Positions 41,863-51,963 are shown, counted from the first letter of the stretch. The stretch is DNA of 64,000 bases from Rikenellaceae bacterium (GCA_015059845.1 SUZR01000005.1:62001-126000); one strand, 5' to 3'. A program made the numbers and translations. Notes: a model not told the origin generated them from the sequence alone.

Positions 41863-42411
41863 CTATTTTGCCACAACAACTTCGTTCACTCTTTTATCGT
41901 GCGGCTCGGCCGGCACATCATCACGTAGCTGGCACGAATAACACACCCCGACCGTATAGGCACGAAAACCCTCACGCGCAAGGTAGCGGTCGTAATATCC
42001 TTTACCACGCCCCAGACGGCGGCCGTCGCTGGCAAAGGCGACGCCCGGAACAACCATCAAGTCAATCTCCGCAGCCGCACATTGCGTACCACGCTGCGGC
42101 TCCAGGATTCCATAAGCGCCCGACGACAGGCTCTGCGCATCGCACTCAAAGAACTCCATATCGGGCGTTCCGTCCGCACCATCCCCGACACGTGGCAGCA
42201 CCACACGGCACTCCAGCTGCGTCATAAGCGGCGTGATATCAACCTCATCTCGGAGCGGCGAAAAGAGTGCTACGCACCTCGGCTGACGCTTCTCGATAAG
42301 CGATTTCAGCATAGCACACACACTATGCGACTCAGCAGCACGCTGCGGCTCGGCGAGAGCCAAAACAGCACGTTTTACCTCCTGACGTATCTCTTTCTTG
42401 GGTTTTGGCAT
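41863..42411 (-). CDS. 5-formyltetrahydrofolate cyclo-ligase
   Basis: A 182-residue enzyme that converts 5-formyl-THF to 5,10-methenyl-THF with ATP. The family signature is GRRLGRGKGYYDRYLA near the C-terminus (about residues 132-147). Other marks are VALFSPLRDEVDITPL and MVVPGVAFASDG. The first residues, MPKPKKEIRQEVKRA, are basic as is usual. The ATG at 42411 is chosen over an upstream TTG. uvrC follows after 21 bp. No good -7 box is seen in the short divergent region towards the fumarate reductase genes. Confidence 0.92.
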   Translation of the reverse strand: MPKPKKEIRQEVKRAVLALAEPQRAAESHSVCAMLKSLIEKRQPRCVALFSPLRDEVDITPLMTQLECRVVLPRVGDGADGTPDMEFFECDAQSLSSGAYGILEPQRGTQCAAAEIDLMVVPGVAFASDGRRLGRGKGYYDRYLAREGFRAYTVGVCYSCQLRDDVPAEPHDKRVNEVVVAK

Positions 42412-42475
42412 TGTTTTATAGCGTTTAATCTGTAAAATAGGCACCTTTAGGTATTGTTATTCTGCGAACAATTAT

Positions 42476-42483
42476 TATCTTTG
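42476..42483 (+). promoter_or_regulatory. -7 box of the fumarate reductase operon
   Basis: TATCTTTG is a full match, 57 bp before the first gene. TTG at about 42455 is a fitting -33. Confidence 0.65.
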
Positions 42484-42540
42484 CAGAAACATTCGTATAA
42501 AAACAATTTCACAAACAAAAATAAACAAAATCTTTTTATT

Positions 42541-43275
42541 ATGAGCTGTTTTTTATGCAATTCATCTCTCGGTAAGAAGTTGGTGATGAGTGTAACGGGT
42601 TGTTGCCTCGTTCTCTTCCTTCTTTTCCACATGTCAATGAACCTTGTTGCGCTCATCAGCGCTGAGGGTTACAACATGATTTGCGCATTCTTGGGCGCTA
42701 ACTGGTACGCAGTAGTTGCTACCGTAGGTTTGGCTGCTTTGGTTGTGCTTCACTTTGTTTACGCGTTGATTCTTACAATCAACAACTACCGCGCACGTGG
42801 TACTCAGCGCTACGCTGTAACGGTTAACGAGCCGGGCGTAGAGTGGGCCTCTAAGAACATGCTTGTTTTGGGCTTCATCGTTGTAGTAGGTTTGCTGCTG
42901 CACTTGGCTCACTTCTGGAGCAAGATGATGTTCGTAGAGTTGATGGGCGCCGAGGGCTCAATGGTAGAGGGTACTTTCGTACACGCTACCGATGGTGCTG
43001 CTCTTATCGCTTACACCTTCTCTAAGTGGTACAACGTTGTTCTCTACATCGTATGGTTGGTTGCTTTGTGGTTCCACCTCAACCACGGCGTATGGTCTAT
43101 GTTCCAGACTGTAGGTTGGGCTAACGACACTTGGTATCCCCGCTTGAAGTGCGCTTCAAAGATTGTATCTACATTGGTAGTATTGGGCTTTATGGCAGTA
43201 GTTGTTGCTTTCTTCGTATGCAGCCTTTGCGGTGGTGCTGAGGTTTGCACCGAAGCTTGCTGCGCAGGCCACTAA
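42541..43275 (+). CDS. sdhC: Succinate dehydrogenase/fumarate reductase cytochrome b subunit
   Basis: A 244-residue membrane protein with five hydrophobic helices, the single-anchor di-heme type found in Bacteroidetes. His residues that may bind heme are in FLLFHMSMNLVAL, VVLHFVYAL, LLLHLAHFW and WFHLNHGVW. The ATG at 42541 is chosen, because it follows the promoter by 57 bp and starts MSCFLCNSSLGKKLVMS; the upstream frame extends past the -7 box. It anchors the A and B subunits and passes electrons from menaquinol to fumarate. Codons are strongly biased, which suggests high expression. Confidence 0.92.
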   Translation: MSCFLCNSSLGKKLVMSVTGCCLVLFLLFHMSMNLVALISAEGYNMICAFLGANWYAVVATVGLAALVVLHFVYALILTINNYRARGTQRYAVTVNEPGVEWASKNMLVLGFIVVVGLLLHLAHFWSKMMFVELMGAEGSMVEGTFVHATDGAALIAYTFSKWYNVVLYIVWLVALWFHLNHGVWSMFQTVGWANDTWYPRLKCASKIVSTLVVLGFMAVVVAFFVCSLCGGAEVCTEACCAGH

Positions 43276-43312
43276 TCAACTTTCACTAACGAACAATTAA
43301 AAATAAACAAAT

Positions 43313-45259
43313 ATGGCTCTAAAGTTAGATTCTAAAATTCCTGCTGGTGCGTTGGCCGAAAAATGGAGCAACCACAAGGCAGCAATCAAAGTTGTTAGCC
43401 CCGCAAACAAGCGCAAGCTCGACATCATCATCGTAGGTACCGGTTTGGGCGGTGCATCTGCAGCTGCTTCACTCGGTGAGATGGGCTACAACGTAAAGGT
43501 ATTCTGCATCCAGGATTCACCCCGTCGTGCACACTCTATCGCTGCACAGGGTGGTATCAACGCTGCTAAGAACTACCAGAACGATAACGACTCAGTATAT
43601 CGTCTTTTCTACGATACAATCAAGGGTGGTGACTACCGCGCACGTGAGGCTAACGTTTACCGTCTGGCTGAGGTTTCTAACCTCATCATCGACCAGTGCG
43701 TAGCTCAGGGTGTTCCTTTCGCTCGTGAGTACGGCGGTCTGTTGGCTAACCGTTCATTCGGTGGTGCTCAGGTATCACGTACATTCTACGCTCGTGGTCA
43801 GACCGGTCAGCAGCTTCTGTTGGGTGCTTACGCTGCCCTCAACAAGGAGATTGCAGCAGGTTCTGTAAAGAGCTACCCCCGTCACGAGATGTTGGATATC
43901 GTTATTGAGGATGGCGAGGCTAAGGGTATTATCGCACGTAACCTGGTAACAGGTGAGTTGGAGCGTCACGGTGCTCACGCTGTAGTTATCGCTACAGGTG
44001 GTTACGGTAACGTATTCTTCCTCTCTACAAACGCTATGGGTTCTAACGGCTCGGCTGCATTCCAGTGCTACCGCAAGGGTGCTGGTTTCGCTAACCCCTG
44101 CTTTACTCAGATTCACCCCACTTGTATTCCTATCCACGGTACACAGCAGTCTAAGTTGACTCTTATGTCAGAGTCATTGCGTAACGATGGTCGTATCTGG
44201 GTTCCCAAGAAGATGGAGGACGTAGAGGCTATCCGCAAGGGTACAAAGATGCCTTCAGACATCGCTGAGGAGGACCGCGACTACTACTTGGAGCGTCGTT
44301 ATCCCGCATTCGGTAACTTGGTACCTCGTGACGTTGCATCACGTGCTGCTAAGGAGCGTTGCGATGCTGGTTACGGTGTAAATGAGACAGGTTTGGCTGT
44401 ATTCCTCGATTTCAAGACCGCTATCGAGCGTCTGGGTAAGGATATTATCAAGCAGCGTTATGGTAACCTCTTCGATATGTATGAGGAGATTACAGACGTT
44501 AGCCCCTACGAGCAGCCTATGCAGATATTCCCCGCTGTACACTACACAATGGGTGGTATCTGGGTTGACTACAACTTGATGACAACTATCCCCGGCTTGT
44601 ACGCTATCGGTGAGGCTAACTTCTCTGACCACGGTGCAAACCGCTTGGGTGCATCGGCTTTGATGCAGGGCTTGGCTGACGGTTACTTCGTATTGCCCTA
44701 CACTATCGGCGACTACCTCTCTAAGAAGATTCAGGCTCCGAAGGTGGCTACCAACACACCTGCATTCGACGAGGCTGAGAAGGCTATTAAGGAGAAGATT
44801 GCTAAGTTGTTCGCTATCAAGGGTAAACAGTCTGTTGACGATATCCACAAGCGTCTGGGTAACATTATGTGGGACAACGTAGGTATGGCCCGCACCGAGG
44901 AGTCTTTGAAGAAGGCTATCAAGGAGATTCAGGCTCTCCGCAAGGAGTTCTGGACAGACCTTAAGTTGGTTGGTACTGAGGATTCATTCAACGTTGAGTT
45001 GGAGAAGGCTTTGCGTTTGGTTGACTACCTTGAGTTGGGTGAGTTGATGGCACGCGACGCTTTGAACCGCGAGGAGTCTTGCGGTGGTCACTTCCGTTCT
45101 GAGCACCAGACCGAGGAGGGTGAGGCATTGCGTCACGACGACAAGTTCGCTTATGCTGCCGTTTGGGAGTATAAGGGTATGGACCAGGAGCCCGAGCTTA
45201 CTAAGGAGCCGCTCGACTACGAGTTCACACACCGCGCACAGCGTAACTATAAGGACTAA
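43313..45259 (+). CDS. sdhA: Succinate dehydrogenase/fumarate reductase flavoprotein subunit
   Basis: A 648-residue FAD subunit that reduces fumarate to succinate. It has the dinucleotide-binding [36 protein letters not shown] (covalent-FAD His in the HSxAAxGG motif), [14 protein letters not shown], and [39 protein letters not shown] and [20 protein letters not shown] are the remaining signatures. The length fits the Bacteroidetes type. It is 37 bp after sdhC and 31 bp before sdhB. Codon use is highly biased. In fermenting Bacteroidales the complex mainly runs as fumarate reductase. Confidence 0.97.
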   Translation: MALKLDSKIPAGALAEKWSNHKAAIKVVSPANKRKLDIIIVGTGLGGASAAASLGEMGYNVKVFCIQDSPRRAHSIAAQGGINAAKNYQNDNDSVYRLFYDTIKGGDYRAREANVYRLAEVSNLIIDQCVAQGVPFAREYGGLLANRSFGGAQVSRTFYARGQTGQQLLLGAYAALNKEIAAGSVKSYPRHEMLDIVIEDGEAKGIIARNLVTGELERHGAHAVVIATGGYGNVFFLSTNAMGSNGSAAFQCYRKGAGFANPCFTQIHPTCIPIHGTQQSKLTLMSESLRNDGRIWVPKKMEDVEAIRKGTKMPSDIAEEDRDYYLERRYPAFGNLVPRDVASRAAKERCDAGYGVNETGLAVFLDFKTAIERLGKDIIKQRYGNLFDMYEEITDVSPYEQPMQIFPAVHYTMGGIWVDYNLMTTIPGLYAIGEANFSDHGANRLGASALMQGLADGYFVLPYTIGDYLSKKIQAPKVATNTPAFDEAEKAIKEKIAKLFAIKGKQSVDDIHKRLGNIMWDNVGMARTEESLKKAIKEIQALRKEFWTDLKLVGTEDSFNVELEKALRLVDYLELGELMARDALNREESCGGHFRSEHQTEEGEALRHDDKFAYAAVWEYKGMDQEPELTKEPLDYEFTHRAQRNYKD

Positions 45260-45290
45260 TTTTTGACGTTAAACTTTAATATTATTTAGT

Positions 45291-46034
45291 ATGAATTTCA
45301 AATTAAAGATATGGCGTCAAAAGGACGCTAAATCACAGGGTGCGTTCAAGACCTACGAGGTTAAGAACATCTCTGCCGACACCTCATTCCTTGAGATGCT
45401 CGACATCTTGAACAATGACTTGGTACACGCAGGCGAGGAGCCCGTTGCTTTCGACCACGACTGCCGCGAGGGTATCTGCGGTATGTGTTCATTGCACATC
45501 AACGGCCACGCTCACGGTCCTTCACAGGCTGTTACAACTTGCCAGATGTATATGCGTAAGTTCGAGGATGGCTCTACAATCACTATCGAGCCTTGGCGTT
45601 CGGCTGCATTCCCCGTTATCAAGGACTTGGTTGTAAACCGTGGTGCTTATGACGAGATTTTGCAGGCTGGTGGTTTCGTATCAGTTCGTACAAACTCTGT
45701 ACCCGATGGTAACGCTATTCCTATTCCTAAGGCTGACGCTGACGAGTCAATGGACGCAGCTGCTTGCGTAGGTTGCGGTGCTTGTGCTGCTACTTGTAAG
45801 AATGGCTCGGCTATGTTGTTCGTTGCTGCTCGCGTATCTTCACTCGCTAAGTTGCCCCAGGGCCGCGTAGAGGGTGCACGTCGTGCGAAGGCGATGGTTG
45901 CTAAGATGGATGAGCTCGGTTTCGGTAACTGTACTAACACAGGTGCTTGCCAGGCTCAGTGCCCCAAGCAGATCTCTATCGCTCACATCGCACGCCTCAA
46001 CCGCGAGTTCTTGGCTGCGAAGTTGCAGGACTAA
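45291..46034 (+). CDS. sdhB: Succinate dehydrogenase/fumarate reductase iron-sulfur subunit
   Basis: A 247-residue Fe-S subunit. The plant-type [2Fe-2S] domain is at [20 protein letters not shown], with a later CQMYMRK Cys. C-terminal cysteines for the [4Fe-4S] and [3Fe-4S] clusters lie in [19 protein letters not shown] and [17 protein letters not shown]. It carries electrons between the heme b anchor and the flavin subunit. It is the last gene of the C-A-B operon, with a terminator at 46056. Codon bias is as strong as in the other two. Confidence 0.97.
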   Translation: MNFKLKIWRQKDAKSQGAFKTYEVKNISADTSFLEMLDILNNDLVHAGEEPVAFDHDCREGICGMCSLHINGHAHGPSQAVTTCQMYMRKFEDGSTITIEPWRSAAFPVIKDLVVNRGAYDEILQAGGFVSVRTNSVPDGNAIPIPKADADESMDAAACVGCGACAATCKNGSAMLFVAARVSSLAKLPQGRVEGARRAKAMVAKMDELGFGNCTNTGACQAQCPKQISIAHIARLNREFLAAKLQD

Positions 46035-46055
46035 TACCTTATATTAGTATAAGTA

Positions 46056-46088
46056 AAGAGGGTGTTCCGTTTGGAACATCCTCTTTTT
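46056..46088 (+). terminator. Terminator of the fumarate reductase operon
   Basis: AAAGAGGGTGTTCC and GGAACATCCTCTTT pair with one wobble, then TTTTG. Confidence 0.88.
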
Positions 46089-46109
46089 TGTTTTATCCCA
46101 AATAATTCT

Positions 46110-46117
46110 TAACTTTG
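46110..46117 (+). promoter_or_regulatory. -7 box of the SGNH hydrolase genes
   Basis: TAACTTTG is a full match, 20 bp before the start. Confidence 0.55.
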
Positions 46118-46137
46118 GATAACTAAAACTCAATACT

Positions 46138-47223
46138 ATGAAAAAATTACTCCTTTCTCTGATTGCCATCGCTTGTGCTGTCGTATCATACGCTGCCGAG
46201 CCATTGCGCTACGTCGATGCTACAACCCTCACAACGCTGGGCAAGCCACTGCCCACAGATAAGGCGTATAACCGCATAGATACAAATAAATATAAGGTGC
46301 CCGACGACTGCGTGGCATATAGCGGCTACTCTACGGGCCTGCACATAGTTTTCAAAACCAATAGCAAGACCATCGCCGCACGCTGGACAACATCGGACCG
46401 TGTGCCCGGCACAAATATGACTCCAAATACGCAGAAGGGGCTGGACCTCTACATTATGCGCGATGGCAGATGGGTCTTTGCGGGCGTGGGAGCTCCGAAG
46501 ATTTCGGGTTCGCGAGATAAGCACGAGAGTACGATTGTTACAAATATGGCCGAGGGCGAGAAGCTCTGCCTGCTCTATCTTCCTATCTTCGACAGCGTGG
46601 AGAAGTTGGAGCTGGGCATTGAGGAGGGCAGCGACATCGCAGCAGCCGAGAATCCCTTCCGCCACAAGATTATCGTTCACGGCTCAAGCATCACGCACGG
46701 CGCATCGTCAAACCGCGCAGGTATGACCTACCCCGCTATCTTCAGCCGACAGACAGGCCTCTACACCTGCAACCTCGGTTACAGCGGCCGCTCGAAGCTG
46801 CAGCCCGAGTTCGCTACATTCCTGGCTGAGATTGAGGATGCTGACGCCTTCGTATTTGACACCTTCTCAAACCCCAGCGCCGAGATTATTGATGAAAACT
46901 TCGACCGCTTCGTGGATATTATCCGCGCCAAGCACCCCACCACTCCGCTTATCTTCACGCAGACCATTCGCCGCGATACACGCAACTTCAACCTCAAGAC
47001 AGAGGATTTTGAGGCTCGCAAACAGGCCGCTGCCGAGCGCGTTGTACGCGAAAGAATGAAGCGTGACAAGAATATCTACTTCCTCGACTCAAAGGGTTGG
47101 CTTAAGGATGATAATCTGGCTACGGCCGATGGCATACACCCCACCGACCTCGGATTTATGCGTATGATGGAGCATATGGAGCCCGCCATCAAGAAAATCC
47201 TGAAGAAGTACGGAATAAAGTAA
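46138..47223 (+). CDS. SGNH/GDSL-type esterase with N-terminal beta domain
   Basis: A 361-residue protein. The signal peptide is about 19 residues (ending VSYAAEP). The N-terminal part up to about residue 170 is a beta-rich accessory domain (ARWTTSDRVPGTNMTPN and following). The SGNH domain has the nucleophile in HGSSITHGASSN (Ser at about 184), YSGRSKLQP for the Gly block, and Asp-His in ADGIHPTDLG near the C-terminus. The usual GxND block is replaced by FDTFSNPSAE. Such enzymes remove acetyl or other esters from glycans. It is 28 bp before the three-domain hydrolase and shares its promoter. Confidence 0.85.
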   Translation: MKKLLLSLIAIACAVVSYAAEPLRYVDATTLTTLGKPLPTDKAYNRIDTNKYKVPDDCVAYSGYSTGLHIVFKTNSKTIAARWTTSDRVPGTNMTPNTQKGLDLYIMRDGRWVFAGVGAPKISGSRDKHESTIVTNMAEGEKLCLLYLPIFDSVEKLELGIEEGSDIAAAENPFRHKIIVHGSSITHGASSNRAGMTYPAIFSRQTGLYTCNLGYSGRSKLQPEFATFLAEIEDADAFVFDTFSNPSAEIIDENFDRFVDIIRAKHPTTPLIFTQTIRRDTRNFNLKTEDFEARKQAAAERVVRERMKRDKNIYFLDSKGWLKDDNLATADGIHPTDLGFMRMMEHMEPAIKKILKKYGIK

Positions 47224-47251
47224 TATTCACCGCAATACAATCATAGCCCTT

Positions 47252-49348
47252 ATGAAACGAATTATACTCATTCTGCTCTGCCTCGTAGTGGGCATCGAGT
47301 GTTATGCACAGAAGATAAAGGTTGCGTGCGTGGGCAACAGCATCACCTATGGTGCTTATGTCATTAACCGCGAGAAAAACAACTACCCCGCTCAGTTGCA
47401 GGCGTACTTAGGTGATAAGTATGAGGTAAAGAATTTCGGAGTGTCGGCCACAACGGCTCTCTACAAGGGACTATATCCGTATGTGGATACCGAGAAATAT
47501 CGCGAATCACTGGAGTACAACCCCGACATTGTAATCATCAAGCTGGGTACGAACGACGCCAACGAGCGCAACGATGCATACCGCTCGACCTTCCCCAAGG
47601 ATTACCGCAGGCTGGTGGACGAGTATCTCAACCTGCCCTCACATCCGCAGGTTATTCTCCTCACGCCCGTACATTGCTTCCTGCCGAGCAATCAGGACGA
47701 GGTTATCAAGGCGGAGATAATACCCGTAATCGAGCAGACCGCATACGAGCGCAATCTCGATATCGTCAATCTGCACAACCTCTTTGGTGATGAGTGGATA
47801 GAGTTTCTTATGCCCGACAAACTCCACCCCTCGAACATCGGCGCAGGAATGTTGGCGCAGAAGATATATCAGTACATTGCCGTCGAGAAGCACGATGTGG
47901 ATATCATCAAGAACTTCCCGCTCAAGCCCGTCAAGGAGTTTAACTTCCACGGCTACAAGGGTTACGAGTACGATAACAATGGTGTAAAATATTACATCGT
48001 AAAGCCGCACCACACGGCTAAGGGCAATCCCTGGATATGGCGTGCCCGCTTCTGGGGTCACGAGCCGCAGGTGGATATCGACCTGCTGGAGCAGGGATTT
48101 CATCTGACATACTGCGATGTGGCAGAGCTATTTGGCTCACCCAAGGCCGTAGAGCGCTGGGACGAGTTCTATGCGCTGGCCGTCAAGGCTGGTCTTAACC
48201 AAAAGGCGGTACTTGAGGGTATGAGTCGCGGCGGATTGATTATATATAATTGGGCAGCCAAGAATCCCAAGAAGGTTGCCTGCATATATGGCGATGCACC
48301 CGTTATGGATATCAAGAGCTGGCCGCTGAATTGGGGTGACTGCCTTGATGAGAACAAGCGCAGTATGAGCCTGCTGCTTGAGGCCTACGGCTTTGCAAAT
48401 GCCGAGGAGGCTATGGCGTGGAACAAGAATCCGTTAAACCACGCCCGGAAGTTGGCCAAGGCGAAGATTCCGATGATTCACGTGGTAGGAGATATCGACG
48501 AGGGTGTTCCCGTGGCTGAGAACACCGCCATATTCGAGCGCGAGGTTGCCAAGTATGGCCACTCTGTACACGTCATACATAAGCCCAACGTAGGTCACCA
48601 TCCCCACTCGCTCAACAACCCCGAGAAGATTGTGTCGTTCATCCTCAAGGCGACGGGATATAAGAAGAATATGTGTGTCTATCCCGTACCGGGCAACGAG
48701 TATCGTTCGGCTGCAGGCTGGAGCGAGGGTGCCGAGTGGTATGCCGTAGCACGCGATATTGAGGCTACGCTGGAGGGGCGCAAGCTTAAGCTGCTGATGT
48801 TGGGTAACTCCATCACGCAGGGCCTCGGTGGCGAGCGTCAGCGTATCACAAGCCGCGCAGGTCAGCAGGCTATGGACGAGGCCATCGGCAAGGGTGCTTG
48901 GGAGAATGCGGGTATCTCGGGCGACCGCACGCAACATCTGCTGTGGCGACTCAAGAACTGCAACTACAACCGTTGCTCACCCGAGGTGGCTGTAATTACC
49001 ATTGGCATAAACAACATTAACGCGGGAGATGAGGCGAAGGATGTTGCCGAGGGTATAGTGGCGTGCGCCGAGGAGGCACGCAGACAGCTGCCCGACACAC
49101 GCATCATATTGCTGGGTCTGCTGCCCGCAGGCAAGCCCGCCAATGCGTGGATGCGTAGGGCGTGCGACGAGGTACACGCTCACCTAAAGCGGGCCAACAT
49201 AAAAGATGTGGAGTATATCAATCCCACGTCGTGGTTCACGCTCGACAATGGGGAACTGAACACAGCTCTATACTCCAAAGACAACCTCCACCTGAGTGCA
49301 GAGGGGTACAAGGTATGGAGCAAGAAGATTGCTGAACTGATAAAGTAG
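47252..49348 (+). CDS. SGNH / alpha-beta hydrolase / SGNH three-domain fusion
   Basis: A 698-residue protein with a signal peptide (residues 1-19, ending ECYAQ). Domain 1 (about 22-220): SGNH hydrolase with VGNSITYGAY (Ser30), LGTNDANE and DKLHPSNIG. Domain 2 (about 235-480): alpha/beta hydrolase with GMSRGGLIIYN (Ser about 325), VGDIDEGVP and VGHHPHSL. Domain 3 (about 510-698): second SGNH with LGNSITQGLGG (Ser about 520), ITIGINNIN and DNLHLSAEG. All three catalytic sets look complete. This suggests a secreted multi-esterase for heavily acylated glycan. It ends at a terminator. Confidence 0.85.
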   Translation: MKRIILILLCLVVGIECYAQKIKVACVGNSITYGAYVINREKNNYPAQLQAYLGDKYEVKNFGVSATTALYKGLYPYVDTEKYRESLEYNPDIVIIKLGTNDANERNDAYRSTFPKDYRRLVDEYLNLPSHPQVILLTPVHCFLPSNQDEVIKAEIIPVIEQTAYERNLDIVNLHNLFGDEWIEFLMPDKLHPSNIGAGMLAQKIYQYIAVEKHDVDIIKNFPLKPVKEFNFHGYKGYEYDNNGVKYYIVKPHHTAKGNPWIWRARFWGHEPQVDIDLLEQGFHLTYCDVAELFGSPKAVERWDEFYALAVKAGLNQKAVLEGMSRGGLIIYNWAAKNPKKVACIYGDAPVMDIKSWPLNWGDCLDENKRSMSLLLEAYGFANAEEAMAWNKNPLNHARKLAKAKIPMIHVVGDIDEGVPVAENTAIFEREVAKYGHSVHVIHKPNVGHHPHSLNNPEKIVSFILKATGYKKNMCVYPVPGNEYRSAAGWSEGAEWYAVARDIEATLEGRKLKLLMLGNSITQGLGGERQRITSRAGQQAMDEAIGKGAWENAGISGDRTQHLLWRLKNCNYNRCSPEVAVITIGINNINAGDEAKDVAEGIVACAEEARRQLPDTRIILLGLLPAGKPANAWMRRACDEVHAHLKRANIKDVEYINPTSWFTLDNGELNTALYSKDNLHLSAEGYKVWSKKIAELIK

Positions 49349-49351
49349 TAT

Positions 49352-49385
49352 AAAGGGGTGCTAACATATCAAGTTAGCACCCTCT
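49352..49385. terminator. Bidirectional terminator between convergent genes
   Basis: GGGGTGCTAAC and GTTAGCACCCTC pair; only 36 bp separate the two stop codons. The stem core matches those at 10704-10741 and 27304-27333. Confidence 0.85.
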
Positions 49386-50815
49386 TATTTTAAGAGCTTG
49401 GTTAAGACAAATCCCGTAAGGAAGATAGCCGCCGTTCCGAGGACAATGGTCAGATAGGTGTGCAGTGGCGCAAGGAAACTCATCCACGCAATAACCACAA
49501 GACCAACGGCTACGGCAATAACGGCACTCACTCGCTTCACGTGGTGGCACACAAGGCCGAGCAGGAACAGGCCCAACATTCCACCGCTAAAGATTGATGC
49601 AAGCTTCCACCACGCATCCAGAATACCATCCACCTTCATCATCAGCAGGCCCACAACAATACCTATCACGCCCACAAGGAATGACGAGAGATAGAGTACC
49701 GACATCTGCTTGCGAGGGCTCTGCTCACCACGATAAAACTTCTTAAAGAAGTCCGTCAGGATTATCGTTGCCGAGGAGTTTATACTCGTCGAGATAGTAC
49801 TCATTCCTGCCGAGAAGAGCGCCGCGATGACAAGTCCCGTAACACCCGTCGGGAGGCCGTGAACGATAAAGTACGGGAATACCTTATCGCCCGCAATGCC
49901 CTCGGGCAGCAGGTCGGGCTGCGCCGTATAGTACGAGAATAGTGCCGTGCCGATATAGACAAACACCAACGATACAGGGATATATAGCAGGCCTCCGAAG
50001 AGCGTCGATTTCACCGCCTCAGCGGTTGACTTGGCTGTCATATATCGCTGCACATAATTCTGGTCGATACCATAATTTTGCAGGTTGGTCATAAGGCCAT
50101 AGACAAAGACCACCCAGAAGGTCGGCTCGGTGAGGGCAAGGCCGAAACTACCAAGCGAGAACTTGTCGTGCTCGGCGGCAATCTCAAAGAGCTGCGCAGG
50201 CCCCTCGGGCATACCAAATGTGAGCAGCACAGCACACACAAGCGCACCGATAATTAGGATTATGCCCTGTATAGCGTCGGTCCACATCACAGCCGTAATT
50301 CCGCCCAGCAGCGAGTAAATAAGCGTAATAATACCCGTCACGACGATTATCGTGCCGATATCCCAGCCAAACATCGTATTGATGGGAATCGCCAGAAGCA
50401 ACAATATTGAGCCGACACGCGCCAACTGCGTCAGCAGATAGCATACGGCAACGTAGGCTCGCGCCCAATAGCCGAACTTCAGCTCAAGATAATGGTAGGC
50501 CGACACGCTGTTCAGCCCACGATATAGGGGTATAAAAATCTTTGCGGCGAGCCACACGGCGATAGGTATTGAGAGGCTGAAGACTAGCTGATTCCAATTT
50601 CCGGCGTACGAGCCGCCCGGCAGGCCGAGAAAAGAGATACTGCTGACAAACGTCGCAAAGATGGACATTCCCACCACCCACGTGGGCAGGGCACCCTCGG
50701 CAGCAGTGAAGGCTGCCACGCCACGGCGGCTTCTAAAGAAGAAGCTACACCCGAACAGTGCAGCGCCTCCCACAAAGAGGAAGAATACTATATAATCCAA
50801 GATGGTCAGCTCCAT
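49385..50815 (-). CDS. Sodium:solute symporter (SSS family)
   Basis: A 476-residue inner-membrane transporter with about 13 helices. LGLPGGSYAGNWNQLVFSL, SVSAYHYLELKFGYWARAY and LLGGITAVMWTDAIQGIILI are the classic SSS signatures, and MSTISTSINSSATIILTDFF is the Na+-site region. The family carries sugars, sialic acid, myo-inositol and similar solutes with sodium. It is convergent with the hydrolase fusion, and its neighbours do not tell the substrate. The esterase context hints at a sugar or sugar acid, an inference. Confidence 0.9.
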   Translation of the reverse strand: MELTILDYIVFFLFVGGAALFGCSFFFRSRRGVAAFTAAEGALPTWVVGMSIFATFVSSISFLGLPGGSYAGNWNQLVFSLSIPIAVWLAAKIFIPLYRGLNSVSAYHYLELKFGYWARAYVAVCYLLTQLARVGSILLLLAIPINTMFGWDIGTIIVVTGIITLIYSLLGGITAVMWTDAIQGIILIIGALVCAVLLTFGMPEGPAQLFEIAAEHDKFSLGSFGLALTEPTFWVVFVYGLMTNLQNYGIDQNYVQRYMTAKSTAEAVKSTLFGGLLYIPVSLVFVYIGTALFSYYTAQPDLLPEGIAGDKVFPYFIVHGLPTGVTGLVIAALFSAGMSTISTSINSSATIILTDFFKKFYRGEQSPRKQMSVLYLSSFLVGVIGIVVGLLMMKVDGILDAWWKLASIFSGGMLGLFLLGLVCHHVKRVSAVIAVAVGLVVIAWMSFLAPLHTYLTIVLGTAAIFLTGFVLTKLLK

Positions 50816-50877
50816 ATAGGTAGTAATTTAGGGATTAATCTTCGCGCAACGCTACTCGCCTTGCGCTCATCTGTTCC

Positions 50878-50885
50878 CAAAGTTA
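50878..50885 (-). promoter_or_regulatory. -7 box of the symporter gene
   Basis: On the minus strand this reads TAACTTTG, a full match, 63 bp before the start. Confidence 0.5.
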
Positions 50886-50958
50886 CTAATTTTACCCACA
50901 AAACCACCTCGGCGGGACTATTTTTCTACTCAAATCGCATATTCTACATTAATTTTAC

Positions 50959-50966
50959 TAACTTTG
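50959..50966 (+). promoter_or_regulatory. -7 box of the SDR gene at 51044
   Basis: TAACTTTG is a full match, 78 bp before the start. Confidence 0.5.
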
Positions 50967-51043
50967 AGATATATTATGGCACGGATGTCACACCCCGAGC
51001 CTAAGAGTATATTGATTATTTATTAACTAAAATCTGCTATAAT

Positions 51044-51805
51044 ATGAAACGTCTAAATGGAAATGTTACGCTCATCACGGGCGGAGGTAAAGGTATCGGA
51101 TATGGATTGGCCGAGGCGTTTGCCGAGCAGGGCTCAAATCTTGTCATCACGGGTAGAACAGAGTCACGTCTTCTTGCAGCCAAGGAGAAACTGGAGCAGA
51201 AGTATGGTGTCGAGGTGCTGCCAATCGTTGCCGATGGTGCCAACGAGGAGGCTATAAAGGTGGTTGTAGCAAAGACTATCGAGAAGTTCGGTAAGCTCAA
51301 CACGCTGGTCAACAACGCTCAGGTGTCGAAGTCGGGTACGCCGCTGGTTGAACACACGAAGGAGGATTTCGACCTGGCGATATATTCGGGTCTTTATGCC
51401 GCATTCTTCTATATGCGCGAGTGCTTCCCCTACCTCAAGCAGAGCAAGGGCTCGGTTATCAACTTCGCATCGGGAGCGGGCCTGTTCGGTAAGCTCGGAC
51501 AGTCGTCATACGCCGCAGCGAAAGAGGGTATTCGCGGTATGTCGCGTGTTGCCGCAGCGGAGTGGGGCCCCGATGGTGTGAGAGTGAATGTCATCTGCCC
51601 GCTCGCTATGACCGAGAGCCTCGAGCAGTGGAAGGAGAACTATCCCGAACTGTTCCAAAAGACTATTCAGGGTATTCCCCTCGGACGCTTCGCCGACCCG
51701 AAGCAGGATATTGGTCGCGTGGCTGTATTCCTCGCATCGGAGGATGCGTCATACGTTACAGGCGAGACCATCACCCTTCAGGGCGGTAGCGGCCTAAGAC
51801 CATAG
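51044..51805 (+). CDS. Short-chain dehydrogenase/reductase
   Basis: A 253-residue SDR. The cofactor loop is ITGGGKGIGYGLAEAFAEQG (TGGGxGIG), NNAQVS replaces the usual NNAG, and the catalytic Ser is in INFASGAGLFG with the Tyr-Lys pair in SSYAAAKEGI. The C-terminus ends with TGETITLQGGSGLRP, as in many sugar or acyl reductases. There is no signal peptide. It stands alone between its own promoter and a terminator shared with tRNA-Glu. The substrate is unknown. Confidence 0.9.
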   Translation: MKRLNGNVTLITGGGKGIGYGLAEAFAEQGSNLVITGRTESRLLAAKEKLEQKYGVEVLPIVADGANEEAIKVVVAKTIEKFGKLNTLVNNAQVSKSGTPLVEHTKEDFDLAIYSGLYAAFFYMRECFPYLKQSKGSVINFASGAGLFGKLGQSSYAAAKEGIRGMSRVAAAEWGPDGVRVNVICPLAMTESLEQWKENYPELFQKTIQGIPLGRFADPKQDIGRVAVFLASEDASYVTGETITLQGGSGLRP

Positions 51806-51848
51806 TCATCGAATGAAAAGTGGCTATAAAAATGGCCATAAAATAAGA

Positions 51849-51873
51849 AAGGCGCTGATAATCAGCGCCTTTT
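51849..51873. terminator. Terminator shared by the SDR gene and tRNA-Glu
   Basis: AAGGCGCTGAT and ATCAGCGCCTT are fully complementary, with T-runs on either strand. Confidence 0.8.
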
Positions 51874-51874
51874 G

Positions 51875-51946
51875 TAGTGGATAGGGGATTCGAACCCCTA
51901 TGTCATGCGTGAGAGGCATGTATCCTAGCCCTTAGATGAATCCACC
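51875..51946 (-). tRNA. tRNA-Glu (anticodon CTC)
   Basis: Read on the minus strand, the acceptor arms GGTGGAT and ATCCACT pair (with a G-U first pair). The D arm is ATCTAAGGGCTAGGAT. The anticodon stem CATGC/GCATG encloses the loop CTCTCAC with anticodon CTC. The T arm is AGGGG-TTCGAAT-CCCCT. The length is 72 nt and CCA is not encoded. CTC reads GAG, a codon very common in this window. Confidence 0.9.
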
Positions 51947-51963
51947 GCTTTGTTTTGACACTG

